From: Shimia sp. R9_2 | GTDB taxonomy: Bacteria > Pseudomonadota > Alphaproteobacteria > Rhodobacterales > Rhodobacteraceae | Assembly: GCF_017743735.1 (NCBI RefSeq) | Contig: NZ_JAGHRO010000006.1 | Location: 186,001-250,000, forward strand | Direction: 5' to 3' | DNA: 64,000 nucleotides | In this document: in pieces, positions 54,066-62,929 of the stretch | How positions within the stretch are numbered: position 1 is the first letter of the stretch | Layout of the letters: the number at the start of each line of letters is the position of its first letter | Translations under genes and position numbers: made by a program | The notes under the pieces: model-generated | Seen by the model: only the letters and a program-made list of their open reading frames with translations | Databases searched by the model: none | Told to the model about the DNA's origin: nothing

Positions 54066-55268
54066 ATGAGATTTCAGCGCGTTGCGGTTGTACTGTCGGT
54101 GTTCTTAATTTCAGGTTGCTCTGGTAACTTAAACATCTCAGTCCAGGAACGCTGGAACAAAAGCATTCGGAACTTCGGCCTAACTTCCATCTATCCAATG
54201 CGGGAAGATGTGTATATTGGGACAGTTCGGCTAATTTTGAACGAAGAAAATCCGTTTGGTATAAATTCAAGAAACTACGGATACATCGATATGGTCCGCG
54301 CACTGAATGCGGTTTATAGCAATTTGCCCACCCATGCGGAGCTCAACGATGGTGTCCGCAACACGATTGCGAACAACGCGAACAAGCAGTCGGTCGCGGT
54401 TTGGGATCAGCCGAACGGTCCCGCAGGTGGGAGCGTGGGGGGCGCAGGTTCAAACCGACCTCGTCTTGCATCGTTGCCTGGCGTGTCGCTTGTTCGAGTA
54501 TCAGCGGCGGATTTCCAGCGCCCCGGTCTCTTATCGGCCCTAACAGGCGCGTTCCGCCGAGAAGCCAACTTGGACATATCATTGGGCGCAATCGAAAGTG
54601 TAGAAATCGACGATGTTACTGCACTTCGGGTGTTTGGGAACGCCCTTGCTGACAGGTTTGTAAGGGATCCGGTTTTTCGCAACGCAATATGCGTGTCGTT
54701 TCGAAGTATGGGAGGCGGTCAATTCGACAAGCTATCTTTAGAGATGGTCACGCGAGTTTTCTATGCGCGTTCGATAAACTATTCCTACGGCAACGATGTG
54801 TCTGCCGGGCTGGATAGAGCGAAAACCGCACCATCTGACCCTGCAAGTGTGGTGGCGACTCCGACCCCCGATGGGCAAAACGCCACTGCGGCGGCGGCGG
54901 ATGCGTCCGAGCAAGTAGGCACGGCGGGTCCTGTGACAGCAAGCATATCTGGGGCGTCCAACGATGCTTTGGAGCGTGATGAGGTGTTCGAGCGACCTTT
55001 GGCGTTTGGAGTGACAACCCTCGGCTTCAAGGTCGCTGACCTTGGCTTGACTTGTGACCAGGGTATTGCGTCAGTTCGTGCCGAGAGCCCGATCGCGAAA
55101 TGGCAGTCCGACGCGTGTGGCTCTACTCCTGTCGAAGCGTGCCGGCTTTCAGGTTTGTCGACTTGGCCCACTTCTGGAACGATGCTAGTTACGCCACCTC
55201 CAAACATCGGCGGAGCGGCCAACGATGAAGATTTAGTGTCGGGTCTTGGAGGCTTTGATGATGAGTAG
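54066..55268 (+). CDS. Lipoprotein, unknown
   Basis: A 400-aa outer-membrane-type lipoprotein: signal MRFQRVAVVLSVFLISGC with the lipobox LISGC (Cys18) and Ser at +2. Residues 30-240 are mixed alpha/beta; 275-310 are rich in Ala, Thr and Pro (PDGQNATAAAADASEQVG), and the C-terminal part has four cysteines that may form disulfides. No family recognised. It lies 48 bases after the exported helical protein and overlaps the protease gene, so it belongs to one operon. Confidence 0.75.
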   Translation: MRFQRVAVVLSVFLISGCSGNLNISVQERWNKSIRNFGLTSIYPMREDVYIGTVRLILNEENPFGINSRNYGYIDMVRALNAVYSNLPTHAELNDGVRNTIANNANKQSVAVWDQPNGPAGGSVGGAGSNRPRLASLPGVSLVRVSAADFQRPGLLSALTGAFRREANLDISLGAIESVEIDDVTALRVFGNALADRFVRDPVFRNAICVSFRSMGGGQFDKLSLEMVTRVFYARSINYSYGNDVSAGLDRAKTAPSDPASVVATPTPDGQNATAAAADASEQVGTAGPVTASISGASNDALERDEVFERPLAFGVTTLGFKVADLGLTCDQGIASVRAESPIAKWQSDACGSTPVEACRLSGLSTWPTSGTMLVTPPPNIGGAANDEDLVSGLGGFDDE

Positions 55269-57114
55269 TCTCCGAGGTCACTCAGCCAGACTGTTTTTGC
55301 TCATTATTTTGATTCCAGGATTGGCGCAAGCACAGTCACTTGACTTTGGTGGATCTAGTTTCAGCCCAGGAGGCTCGGTGAACTTAGGTGGGACCGGAGC
55401 CTCCTCAGTCAGTTCTGGAAGCGCTGGCCCCAGCTTCGGAACCAATGGGTCTGGTTTCAATCCTGGAGGGTCGGTGAACTTGGGTGGGACTGGATTCCCT
55501 TTGCTTGGTCCTAGAAGTACTTACCAAGGTCTCGGATTCAATGAGTTAGGCTTCGGCTCTCCAATGGGAAGTACCAATTTCAATCCTAGCTTGCACGATG
55601 GTGATAAACCCCTTGGTCAAGAAGGGATTGGCTCCATTTTTGATGAAAACAATCTCACTGGCCAATTTGGTCAAAGTGCTTTTGGTCTCGAGATTTACCG
55701 AGGCGGCGCGGCAGTATCCGGAAATGATGGTGCAGCGATGAGTAGCCCTCAAATCTTCGTCACTGATACTGGAGCGTTGATAACCACCCGCCAATTTGAA
55801 GAAATGAGCGATTTGATAAACGATCAATCATTTGACACGGGCTTCAGGTCGTACCAAGGGCTTCTGTCGGTCGCCGGTGTAGAAGGCCTAACGGAGCTAC
55901 CCGCAAATATTCAGGAAGAGTTTATTCTGAGAAACATGGAAATACTCCCAAGCGACATCCCTGCCTTTCAATTTGACGAAAGTGACTTCTTGAAAAGTGT
56001 ACGCCCTGGTGTCCCAGGAGATGGGGGAGGAGCTGGCATATGTTCAGGCTCTGGCTGTGGTACCGCAACACCGACAACTTACGGAAGCATTGGCGAAGGC
56101 ACCGGGTTGGAGTGCCCACCAGCACTTTGCCCGCGCAATACAAACTCAGATAATGATGGGAATGAAAACGAGAATAGCCATAACTCAAGCCAGCCTATCT
56201 TGGTTGGCTGTTTGGGCAAGTTATGCGGCTTTCCAGATCGACAGCCATTGCCGACCCGAAGCGATGGCAGATCTGAAGTCAGCTACGTTTCAGACGAGCA
56301 CGCGGATGCAGTTCTGGTGATGCTGCAAAGAGGCGAAGATCAAGCTTTCTGCTCTGGTGTGCTAGTTGCACCAACTGTCGCGCTTACAGCGCTTCATTGT
56401 ATGAGTGGCAGTAAGAACGCCTTGTTCGGGCGCTTCAAAAGCCGACCGGACGCTGTCACAGGGTGGATGCGATTAACTCTAAAGAACGACGAAGACTTCG
56501 CAGTTTTTCTATATTCGGATGTTCTGAAAAAGTCTTTTACGATGGCGAGTTTCTCAATTCCGTATGCTACTAAGAATGACTTGAATGAATACAGAAACAA
56601 AACTGGCTTTCTTCCCAAAAGGGATATTGCCGTCATCCATTTGAATGGTGGTGGGCTTGATGAGCCAGATGGTTTTTTCCCATTTTTGAACTTTAAATAT
56701 ACAAGCCAATCTGATTTGTCGGAATCGATTTCATTTGCCGGGTTTGGAATTACAAATGTTGATTTTCCGGAAGGTACGCCGATCCAAGGTCGAAAGCTAG
56801 TTACATTCAATTTCCATGACGGGGTCGCAGCCCGGACAGATCGAAGCCATAGCTTGTTGACTTGGCGCAATGGCGATCCGATCGGAACTGGCGGACCCTG
56901 CAAGGCTGACAGTGGCGGACCGGTCTACGCCGGGTTTAATCGCGGGTACTGGGACGACCCTCGACAGTTAATTGGTATAGTTTCGGCCATGGAGGGGAAG
57001 ATTGCAGATTTCACGGGGTGCCTAGACCCGGATGCCATCGGGCTGGCAGAGGAATTAGCCCCTTACCGTGATGGTATCTGCAATTTGGGGTCAACAATAC
57101 CGAGGGGGTGTTAG
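55258..57114 (+). CDS. Secreted trypsin-like serine protease with Gly-rich N-terminus
   Basis: A 618-aa exported protein. The signal peptide (residues 1-26, ending GLAQAQ) is followed by a glycine/serine-rich region in which PGGSVNLGGTG occurs twice, about 32 residues apart. A middle region of ~200 residues and a cysteine-bearing linker lead to an S1-family protease domain (about 340-618) with H380 in TALHC, D456 in KRDIAVIHL and S552 in ADSGGPV. All three catalytic residues are present. It overlaps the lipoprotein gene by 11 bases (ATG at 55258 or 55261, after TTGGAGG). Confidence 0.85.
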   Translation: MMSSLRGHSARLFLLIILIPGLAQAQSLDFGGSSFSPGGSVNLGGTGASSVSSGSAGPSFGTNGSGFNPGGSVNLGGTGFPLLGPRSTYQGLGFNELGFGSPMGSTNFNPSLHDGDKPLGQEGIGSIFDENNLTGQFGQSAFGLEIYRGGAAVSGNDGAAMSSPQIFVTDTGALITTRQFEEMSDLINDQSFDTGFRSYQGLLSVAGVEGLTELPANIQEEFILRNMEILPSDIPAFQFDESDFLKSVRPGVPGDGGGAGICSGSGCGTATPTTYGSIGEGTGLECPPALCPRNTNSDNDGNENENSHNSSQPILVGCLGKLCGFPDRQPLPTRSDGRSEVSYVSDEHADAVLVMLQRGEDQAFCSGVLVAPTVALTALHCMSGSKNALFGRFKSRPDAVTGWMRLTLKNDEDFAVFLYSDVLKKSFTMASFSIPYATKNDLNEYRNKTGFLPKRDIAVIHLNGGGLDEPDGFFPFLNFKYTSQSDLSESISFAGFGITNVDFPEGTPIQGRKLVTFNFHDGVAARTDRSHSLLTWRNGDPIGTGGPCKADSGGPVYAGFNRGYWDDPRQLIGIVSAMEGKIADFTGCLDPDAIGLAEELAPYRDGICNLGSTIPRGC

Positions 57115-57152
57115 TGCATTCGAAGCGGGAGAGTCTTATCGGGAGGTGTACT

Positions 57153-59894
57153 GTGACCAAGAGGTTTTGCAAGTGTGCTCAAGATGAAGTTGCTTTCTCG
57201 TCGATGAATCGATGTCTTCGCATGGTGTCGATGTTTCTGGGTATTTGTGTCATTGGGTTTGAGGCGCATGCTCAAACTATGTCTTGCGCAGACGCGGGGA
57301 TCAAAGACATCGACGAAGCTCTAATTGAAGCAGCGGCGAGCGGCGTTCATCGCGAGGTACTAGCAAACCTTGAAGCTGGTGCGGACCCCAATATCCGCGA
57401 TGATACTTGCCACACAGCAACACTTTGGGCTGCCAGAGCGGGCCACAGCGCAGTTCTCCTAGATTTGGTGGAATACGGCGGCGATCTTACGGTTTCGCTA
57501 CCCGCCCCTGATGGTAGAAACGGTGGAGATTTCGTGGACCGCCACACAATTCCCGACATTGAAGGAAAGTTGGAGGAAGCGCGTAGGGCTTTCAGTGGCC
57601 GAAACTTCGTACTATTTTCTGAGCGGGGCGAACACCGGCGTGCAATTGCAATGATACAAGCTAATGAGGTGGAACTTGGTCGCTCATTGGGATTTGTTGA
57701 TCAAACCCCTTTGTCTTTTCTGCTAAAGACACGGTCCAACACCGACATATCCGACAGGGACGCTATCTTTGAAATTCCGAACCCAGAAAATGCAAAAGGT
57801 TGGGGTGATGCGGTGTCTATGGCTGTACAATCTTCAGATTGGCAACTGTTGGAATTTGCATTGCCGTTTGTCGATAGTTGGGTCATTGCCCGCCAATTCA
57901 AAGAACTTCTAATGGAGAACAACGTCAGTGTTGCGCGGCGCATGATTGCTCCTGGGCTCGTCGGTTTTGACGAACGTATCCGTTCGCTTCCTGGGGCATT
58001 GGTCAGCTTTCAACCCAACGGATCAATTTCAGAAGATGTTCGCAAACTTGTGCGTGAGGTTTTCGATGCTAAGAGCTATGGGCAATGGGAAGAATGGGCT
58101 AGAATAGCAGTGATCTTTGGGGACGAAGATATACTGCGAAAGGCTGCACCAAATGTTTGCACGTCGAGCTATTCCTGCGAAGATCTAAAGTCGGCCCTCG
58201 CGTTAAGTTGGACGGCTGATACAAAAGGAGAATTCACACAGATAATCCTCAGCCAGGAGCATTTTTTTATTGGCCCGGAAGATGTGAGCGGAATGTTCAA
58301 GAGTTTGGGGCACGATCGAGCAATTGAAGTGGTACAGCAACTAGGATCCAAAGTCAGTGGTCAGGATTTGGAACCAGTACTGGAAGAGCAATTCACGCTG
58401 CTTGCGAATGGTAGCGTGGGGGCCTTATCTGTCATCGAGCTTCTGATCCGGGAATTCGATGCTCCTGTTGCGCCAAAAAATATCGACAGAATCACCCAGT
58501 CGAGCTCGATTGCCGACCCTGAGCTTCTTGCTTTGTCGATTGTTTTTGAGACGGGGGCTTGGAAGAATTGGGACTGCGATTATTCGTCCCGACGATCGCT
58601 TACGATGGCCAAAGGCTGCGGAGATAGATACTATTCGGCCAGTCTTCATTGCGAATCGGATTGGTACGAAAAAGTACTTGACCAGACTCTTGGGTACCTT
58701 GCTCGGACTGAAGATCTCTCCTCAACGGTCTCAGTTATCGGTGGTCTTGCTCAACTTTGCGAGTACGAAGGTGAAGACGATGTAGACTTAATAGTAAGTC
58801 TTTTTTCGGCGATCCTTTCCTACGATGAAGCTCGTGTTCTCGCAGGCCTCGTTGACACCGAGCAACGTTTCAACGGAGATACGTTTGATCGCGTTTGCGC
58901 CCCGTTGTTGGATCTACTCACCCGAGTTCCTGGGCAGGAAGTCTCAGGCGAAGATATCATGTTGTTTATTCAGAGTTTCACGCCATCTGGATATTCGGCG
59001 CAGCCCAATTTTTCATCGGTTAAAAACTGTGGTCGGCTGATCGGCCGCGGGGTTCCCGGTACGTCGGACATACGTGTGAAATTTTTCGAAGCCATGGGCT
59101 TAACTGGAATTCCGATGGAGGACATCGCTATTGATGAGCTTCGTCGTCTGAATCGCTTTGGCGGAGATGTTGGAACTGCGTTGGCCGCTTTACGGTTTTC
59201 GGATCCCGGATTAGTGGCGCGATCAACGATATTCAGTGAACACTTGGAGTTTGTGGCTGCTAATCCAAAAAATCGAAGGACAGATTTGCTTGTGGAATTG
59301 TTTGATGCGGATTCGAATGGGCGGGCTGCTCGTTGGGCTTTAAACACTAGATTTGTGGCTGACGGACAAAGCATAGATTTGCCAGAACCGCTTAGAAAGG
59401 AAATTGACCTTCGTGTGGACAATGTTGGCCAGTATCTGGCTTGTGATGCAAGAGTTGCCTTTTCAACAGAACTCCTTGCGTCCAGACGAAACTGTCCCGA
59501 GGGAGGCGAATGCAGTCACTTTCCTAAAGTCGCGCCGATTCTGAACAACATCGTGGCAGTAAATGATAACCCAATTCAATCAACGTGCGCCAAGGAAATG
59601 CTAGACAGGACCCTCAACGCCAAGCCTTCGGAAAGTTATGCGCTTGCCGTTTCTGGGCTTCTTACAGCTGGAGTTACGACAGACGCTCAGACGATCGAAG
59701 ACATCGCAGACAACTGGGACTTAAGGAAGGCCGCAGAGGGTGCGGAGGTCATGGGCCTAATCCTTGAACGCCATGGCGATGGCGGTTTGGATGACGTGAT
59801 CCTCAGAAATTCGTCGAGATTGTGCGATGCCAGTCCTGAGATGCGCTCGGTCATCGAAACATATCTTGAAAACAGAGCGGTCGCTTGCAACTAA
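57153..59894 (+). CDS. Exported protein with ankyrin repeats, unknown
   Basis: A 913-aa protein from GTG at 57153, placed after GGGAGG. A signal peptide follows a long charged start (hydrophobic core LRMVSMFLGICVIGFEAHAQ); ATG at 57204 is an alternative that removes 17 residues. Ankyrin-like repeats are near the mature N-terminus (ALIEAAASGVHREVLANLEA, then GADPNIRDDTCHTATLWAAR). The remaining ~700 residues look like alpha-helical solenoid, with cysteines near the end. Likely periplasmic. It is the last gene of the exported set, 38 bases after the protease gene. Confidence 0.75.
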   Translation: MTKRFCKCAQDEVAFSSMNRCLRMVSMFLGICVIGFEAHAQTMSCADAGIKDIDEALIEAAASGVHREVLANLEAGADPNIRDDTCHTATLWAARAGHSAVLLDLVEYGGDLTVSLPAPDGRNGGDFVDRHTIPDIEGKLEEARRAFSGRNFVLFSERGEHRRAIAMIQANEVELGRSLGFVDQTPLSFLLKTRSNTDISDRDAIFEIPNPENAKGWGDAVSMAVQSSDWQLLEFALPFVDSWVIARQFKELLMENNVSVARRMIAPGLVGFDERIRSLPGALVSFQPNGSISEDVRKLVREVFDAKSYGQWEEWARIAVIFGDEDILRKAAPNVCTSSYSCEDLKSALALSWTADTKGEFTQIILSQEHFFIGPEDVSGMFKSLGHDRAIEVVQQLGSKVSGQDLEPVLEEQFTLLANGSVGALSVIELLIREFDAPVAPKNIDRITQSSSIADPELLALSIVFETGAWKNWDCDYSSRRSLTMAKGCGDRYYSASLHCESDWYEKVLDQTLGYLARTEDLSSTVSVIGGLAQLCEYEGEDDVDLIVSLFSAILSYDEARVLAGLVDTEQRFNGDTFDRVCAPLLDLLTRVPGQEVSGEDIMLFIQSFTPSGYSAQPNFSSVKNCGRLIGRGVPGTSDIRVKFFEAMGLTGIPMEDIAIDELRRLNRFGGDVGTALAALRFSDPGLVARSTIFSEHLEFVAANPKNRRTDLLVELFDADSNGRAARWALNTRFVADGQSIDLPEPLRKEIDLRVDNVGQYLACDARVAFSTELLASRRNCPEGGECSHFPKVAPILNNIVAVNDNPIQSTCAKEMLDRTLNAKPSESYALAVSGLLTAGVTTDAQTIEDIADNWDLRKAAEGAEVMGLILERHGDGGLDDVILRNSSRLCDASPEMRSVIETYLENRAVACN

Positions 59895-60177
59895 CCTTCG
59901 CGTCTAAACCTTCACTGCACGATGAATGAATAGCAGGTCTCAGCGCCGCCACATGGCGACAATATCTGATAAGGTGTCGAGTTTTTGTGCTGCGTGCACA
60001 TGCAGCATGAAATAGAAATGTACGCCTTGGGCTCTTTTAGGACTTTCTCCGCACTTGAGAGTAAAGTCGGCTGTCTGTCTACTGCGATGTGATGGAAAAC
60101 CTTTGAGTCGTAAAAGGCAAAAATAGTGCGGTTTGGCGAAAACTGTAGACACAAATTCAATGCCTTAGCGGCAGGGC
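59895..60177. other. Right-end region of the transposon without a gene
   Basis: No coding frame is supported. Read inward from the right end, ACGACTCAAAGG with TTTTCCATCACATCGC (about 60073-60101 in inverse orientation) resembles the GCGACA with TTCCATT repeats of the left end, so transposase-binding sites are likely here. Confidence 0.45.
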
Positions 60178-60204
60178 AATGGCAAAGCTATGTGTCGCCT
60201 CACA
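60178..60204 (-). repeat. Right terminal inverted repeat of the Tn7-like element
   Basis: Read inward it is TGTGAGGCGACACATAG then CTTTGCCATT, with 25 of 27 bases equal to the left end. It ends in ACA on the plus strand, directly before AAATG (60205-60209), the right copy of the target duplication. Confidence 0.92.
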
Positions 60205-60209
60205 AAATG
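60205..60209. repeat. Target-site duplication, right copy
   Basis: AAATG, identical to 35090-35094. Removing 35095-60209 would join the tRNA-Arg flank TTTTTCAAATG directly to TTGCACGTCACATG. Confidence 0.9.
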
Positions 60210-60520
60210 TTGCACGTCACATGAACCTGACCTAACCGTCATAGTTGAACCAGATCTACATCGAATGTTCGGCTCTGTAACGCGCACGATGAAGTGCGCG
60301 TCTATCAACAAACACAGATCCTGAACTGTAAATCAGTTGCTGGAACTAAAAATGAGTTCCAATTTTTCTTAGGGTCGGGAGTGGTTCGCCGTGACTTTCG
60401 GCCCCTTGCTGCCTTTGAACGGTGAGATCGATTGCTGCATTTGCAGCCCACATTGCGGACGTTCACTGTAGAAGCGAGATTTCGTGAAAGGTGAACGCTC
60501 AGACTACGGACCGTTTCGCG
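60210..60520. other. Non-coding stretch between transposon and IS element
   Basis: No gene is supported. CGCGCAC and GTGCGCG form a perfect 7-bp hairpin at 60281-60300. This was originally the DNA downstream of tRNA-Arg. Confidence 0.45.
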
Positions 60521-60546
60521 TGACCTGCTCCCCCGAGAGTCCGCGT

Positions 60547-61368
60547 TTATAGGTTAGCTCTGTTCAGGGTTTGGTCCTCTCTTGACCGTTGGTGATACTC
60601 CCCCGGGGTGAGCCCGTCGAGGCTCGAATGCGGGCGGTGGTGATTGTAGTCGGCGCGCCATGCCGCAATCATGCGGCAGGCATGGCGCAGAGACGGGAAC
60701 AGGTGTTCGTTGAGGCATTCCTCACGCATTCGCCCATTGAAGCTCTCGACCAGGCCGTTCTGCATCGGTTTTCCGGGTGCGATGTAGTGCCAGTCGACCT
60801 TGCGATCCTCTTGCCGTTTGAGCAACGCGTTCGAGGTCAGCTCCGTCCCGTTGTCGCTGACCACGAGGCAGGGATACCCGCGCAGCTGGGCGATCCGATC
60901 CAGCTCACGGGCTACACGCGCACCGCCGATAGATGTGTCCACGACCGCGGCCAAGCATTCCCGACTGAAGTCGTCGATGACATTCAGCACGCGGAACCTG
61001 CGCCCGTCTTCCAGCGCGTCCGACATGAAGTCGAGCGACCATCTCTGGTTTGGTCCCTGCGGGATCACCATGGGCGTCCTGGTGCCGACCGCGCGCTTGC
61101 GTCCGCCCCGCTTACGAACGGTTAACCCTTCTTCGCGGTAGAGCCGATACAGCTTCTTCCAGTTGACCTCCCCGCCTTCGCGCTTCAGCAAGATGTGCAG
61201 ACGACGATAGCCGAACCGCCGCCGCTCGGACGCCAGTTCCTTCATCCTTGTCCGCAGCTCCGTATCGGCTGGGCGCTTCGACCGACGCCGATACACACGC
61301 GGATCAATCCCGGCCAGCGCACAGGCACGGCGCTGATTATGACCCTTGGTCTTCATGGCCCAGTTCAC
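60547..61368 (-). CDS. IS3-family transposase OrfB
   Basis: A 273-aa catalytic part of the transposase. The integrase core has D113 ([10 protein letters not shown]), D172 ([10 protein letters not shown]) and E208 ([10 protein letters not shown]), with exactly 35 residues between the last two, the IS3 spacing. The C-terminal [17 protein letters not shown] is typical. In the family OrfB is made as an OrfAB fusion by -1 frameshift; here A AAA AAC lies near the end of orfA (61398-61404, minus strand), in the correct frame to join them. It appears intact. Confidence 0.9.
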   Translation of the reverse strand: MNWAMKTKGHNQRRACALAGIDPRVYRRRSKRPADTELRTRMKELASERRRFGYRRLHILLKREGGEVNWKKLYRLYREEGLTVRKRGGRKRAVGTRTPMVIPQGPNQRWSLDFMSDALEDGRRFRVLNVIDDFSRECLAAVVDTSIGGARVARELDRIAQLRGYPCLVVSDNGTELTSNALLKRQEDRKVDWHYIAPGKPMQNGLVESFNGRMREECLNEHLFPSLRHACRMIAAWRADYNHHRPHSSLDGLTPGEYHQRSREDQTLNRANL

Positions 61369-61391
61369 AGCATTCCTCCTCGAACCGGGCC

Positions 61392-61661
61392 TCAGAAGTT
61401 TTTTCCGAGCATCTCTTTCAGCGTCGCCACGTCCATCATCTGTTCGGCCAACATCTTCTTCAGCTTGGCGTTCTCAGATTCCAGCGTCTTGAGCCGACGC
61501 GCATCGGACACTTCCATCCCGCCATACTTCGAGCGCCACTTGTAGAAGGTCGCATCGCTAATCCCGTGCTTTCGACACAGCTCCTTTGCGCCAAGCCCAG
61601 CCTGGTGCTCTTTCAAAATGCCAATGATCTGTTCTTCGCTGAAACGGCTTCTTTTCCTCGT
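61392..61661 (-). CDS. IS3-family transposase OrfA, start codon uncertain
   Basis: About 89 residues with a helix-turn-helix ([20 protein letters not shown]) and a leucine zipper ([17 protein letters not shown]). The expected family start, [17 protein letters not shown], is encoded from about 61658, but the codon after the GAGGAG site is ACG (61661), not a standard start. The first normal start, TTG at 61616, would delete about 15 residues. Either ACG is used or the start was lost by mutation. The slippery A AAA AAC lies just before its stop. Confidence 0.7.
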   Translation of the reverse strand, partial: TRKRSRFSEEQIIGILKEHQAGLGAKELCRKHGISDATFYKWRSKYGGMEVSDARRLKTLESENAKLKKMLAEQMMDVATLKEMLGKNF

Positions 61662-61723
61662 CTGTCTCCTCAGTTGGAGAACAGGCTAACCAAAATTTCA
61701 GGACATTTCAGGGGAGCAGGTCA

Positions 61724-61811
61724 CACCAAACGACCGCATAGTGCTCTGGGCTACCGCCCTCCGGCTCCCGAAACCATCATCCAGATGGACCAAAAGCCGG
61801 TCATGCACTAA
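61724..61811 (+). pseudogene. 3' remnant of a second IS3-family transposase
   Basis: Bases right of the IS read KRPHSALGYRPPAPETIIQM and end DQKPVMH before a stop, the typical C-terminus of IS3-family OrfB proteins. Only this tail remains. It is followed by GGACCACTTAGGTGGGGCTG, probably the terminal repeat of that element. The left side of the IS shows no matching front half. Confidence 0.8.
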
Positions 61812-61951
61812 CAATCAAGTTGGACCACTTAGGTGGGGCTGATCGGATGCACGTTGTGACACTGAAAGAGATGCTTGGAAAAATGCATGGTCCGCCCCGC
61901 GGTCGCAAGCTTTGTCCCTACGTCAACAACCTGACATAGCCCCTCCGTCAA

Positions 61952-62920
61952 CTACCAAAAACAGTCGAGCATCACGGGATCATTGTCTGGATCATTGTCG
62001 TTGCAAGGTGAAAGCACACCAGCTCCTCCAAGTATTCCTGCAACAATCAAAGCGCCCATCGCAAAACGCCCCTCACGAGAATGCCACGCAGAAATCCGAT
62101 CCTCTCTTTCCCGAAGAGCTTTCGCGAAATCTGATCGAATTTCATTTTGAACATTAATCGCATCCTGTGCAAATTCTCTCAAAGACTGTAGATTTTGATA
62201 TTCAAAAACATACTCTCCATTCGAGAGTCTGGCGTAAATTTTTGTTACGGCAGGCGCTGTATGGAGCATCTCTCCCTCTAGCCCCAGATGTAACACAAAC
62301 TCTACAGAAGTTGGCCAGGAACCGCATTGACTGGCAAGCAGACGAAATAGTGCTAAGCTTTCCACCTCAAACTTTCCAAACTTTTGCTCAGGGGGGATAG
62401 CGATCCACTTTTGGTTTGATTCGCGAGCTAAGGCCACTTGTTTGTCAATTTCTGAGATCATTGCTCTGTCCATGGGGGTCTCAGTCAATGGCGATCTTGA
62501 GTAACTTAGAACTTGAGTAGCCACAGACATCAATCCGATTTTGACGTGTTTCCCGCAAGCTTCACCTATTAGCCAAGGCGCCTCCTCACCATAAGCAAGC
62601 GCATAAACGTTCGGAACAACATCTGCCTGACCGTGTGTGCAGTCGAAAGTGAGGGCCGGAGGCTCATAGAAAGATGCAAGGTTTTTCCCGAGTCTTGGCG
62701 TAATTATGCGGGACCAAGGGTAACCACTTGTCAAAAATTTGTTGTACTCAATTGAAGGTAGAAATTTGCGATAACCACGCATGTGAATACTATACCCAGA
62801 ATCTGCGTAGGTCCGGTCGACTTCTGGTCGACAAATATTAGAGGACTGAGCCAAGGCAGAAAACGATGACCCAAAAACGCAAAGTAGGGAGATTATAAAA
62901 ATGGGCCCAAACTTTCTCAT
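61952..62920 (-). CDS. Exported protein with C-terminal membrane segment, unknown
   Basis: A 322-aa protein. The signal peptide (FIISLLCVFGSSFSALAQ) is clear. The mature part has six or more cysteines, and near the C-terminus a hydrophobic glycine-rich segment (FAMGALIVAGILGGAGVL) is followed by an acidic tail (NDNDPDNDPVMLDCFW). No family recognised. GAGAGG before the ATG overlaps the end of the small upstream gene, so the two are coupled. It lies outside the Tn7-like element, beyond the IS3 element. Confidence 0.7.
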   Translation of the reverse strand: MRKFGPIFIISLLCVFGSSFSALAQSSNICRPEVDRTYADSGYSIHMRGYRKFLPSIEYNKFLTSGYPWSRIITPRLGKNLASFYEPPALTFDCTHGQADVVPNVYALAYGEEAPWLIGEACGKHVKIGLMSVATQVLSYSRSPLTETPMDRAMISEIDKQVALARESNQKWIAIPPEQKFGKFEVESLALFRLLASQCGSWPTSVEFVLHLGLEGEMLHTAPAVTKIYARLSNGEYVFEYQNLQSLREFAQDAINVQNEIRSDFAKALREREDRISAWHSREGRFAMGALIVAGILGGAGVLSPCNDNDPDNDPVMLDCFW

Positions 62921-62929
62921 ATATACCTC

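Larger units (their letters stand above)
35095..60204 (+). mobile_element. Tn7-like transposon (tnsA-tniA-tniB-tniQ), complete, 25,110 bp
   Basis: The ends are 5'-TGT and ACA-3', with 27-bp terminal inverted repeats (25 matches) and an exact AAATG duplication on both sides. Inside are a TnsA-type endonuclease, a DDE transposase, a TniB/TnsC-type ATPase and TniQ in operon order, so the element probably moves by cut-and-paste. It sits 12 bp beyond the CCA of tRNA-Arg(ACG), with tnsA towards the tRNA. Transposition genes are central, with about 9.8 kb of cargo on the left and 9.7 kb on the right. Its base composition is more AT-rich than the core, a sign of transfer. No Cas gene or CRISPR array was found. 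Confidence 0.93.
60521..61723 (-). mobile_element. IS3-family insertion sequence (IS407-like), 1203 bp
   Basis: The ends are inverted repeats starting TGACCTGCTCCCC (left 60521, right ends at 61723), with further matches inward. It carries overlapping orfA and orfB on the minus strand, as expected for the family. The flanking bases (CGCG left, CACC right) are not duplicated, so the present junctions did not arise from a simple insertion. To its right is the end of another IS3-type transposase gene. Confidence 0.88.

Noticed and set aside
35095-60204. CRISPR-associated transposon
   Set aside because: No cas gene, repeat-spacer array or guide-like repeat was seen; only core transposition genes are present.
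35084-60209. Integrase-type genomic island with tRNA att repeats
   Set aside because: No tyrosine or serine recombinase was seen and no copy of the tRNA 3' end; the boundaries fit a DDE transposon instead.
60589-61811. Plus-strand frames across the IS3 element
   Set aside because: Antisense to orfB/orfA; only the last 29 codons, beyond the IS, are real remnant coding sequence.
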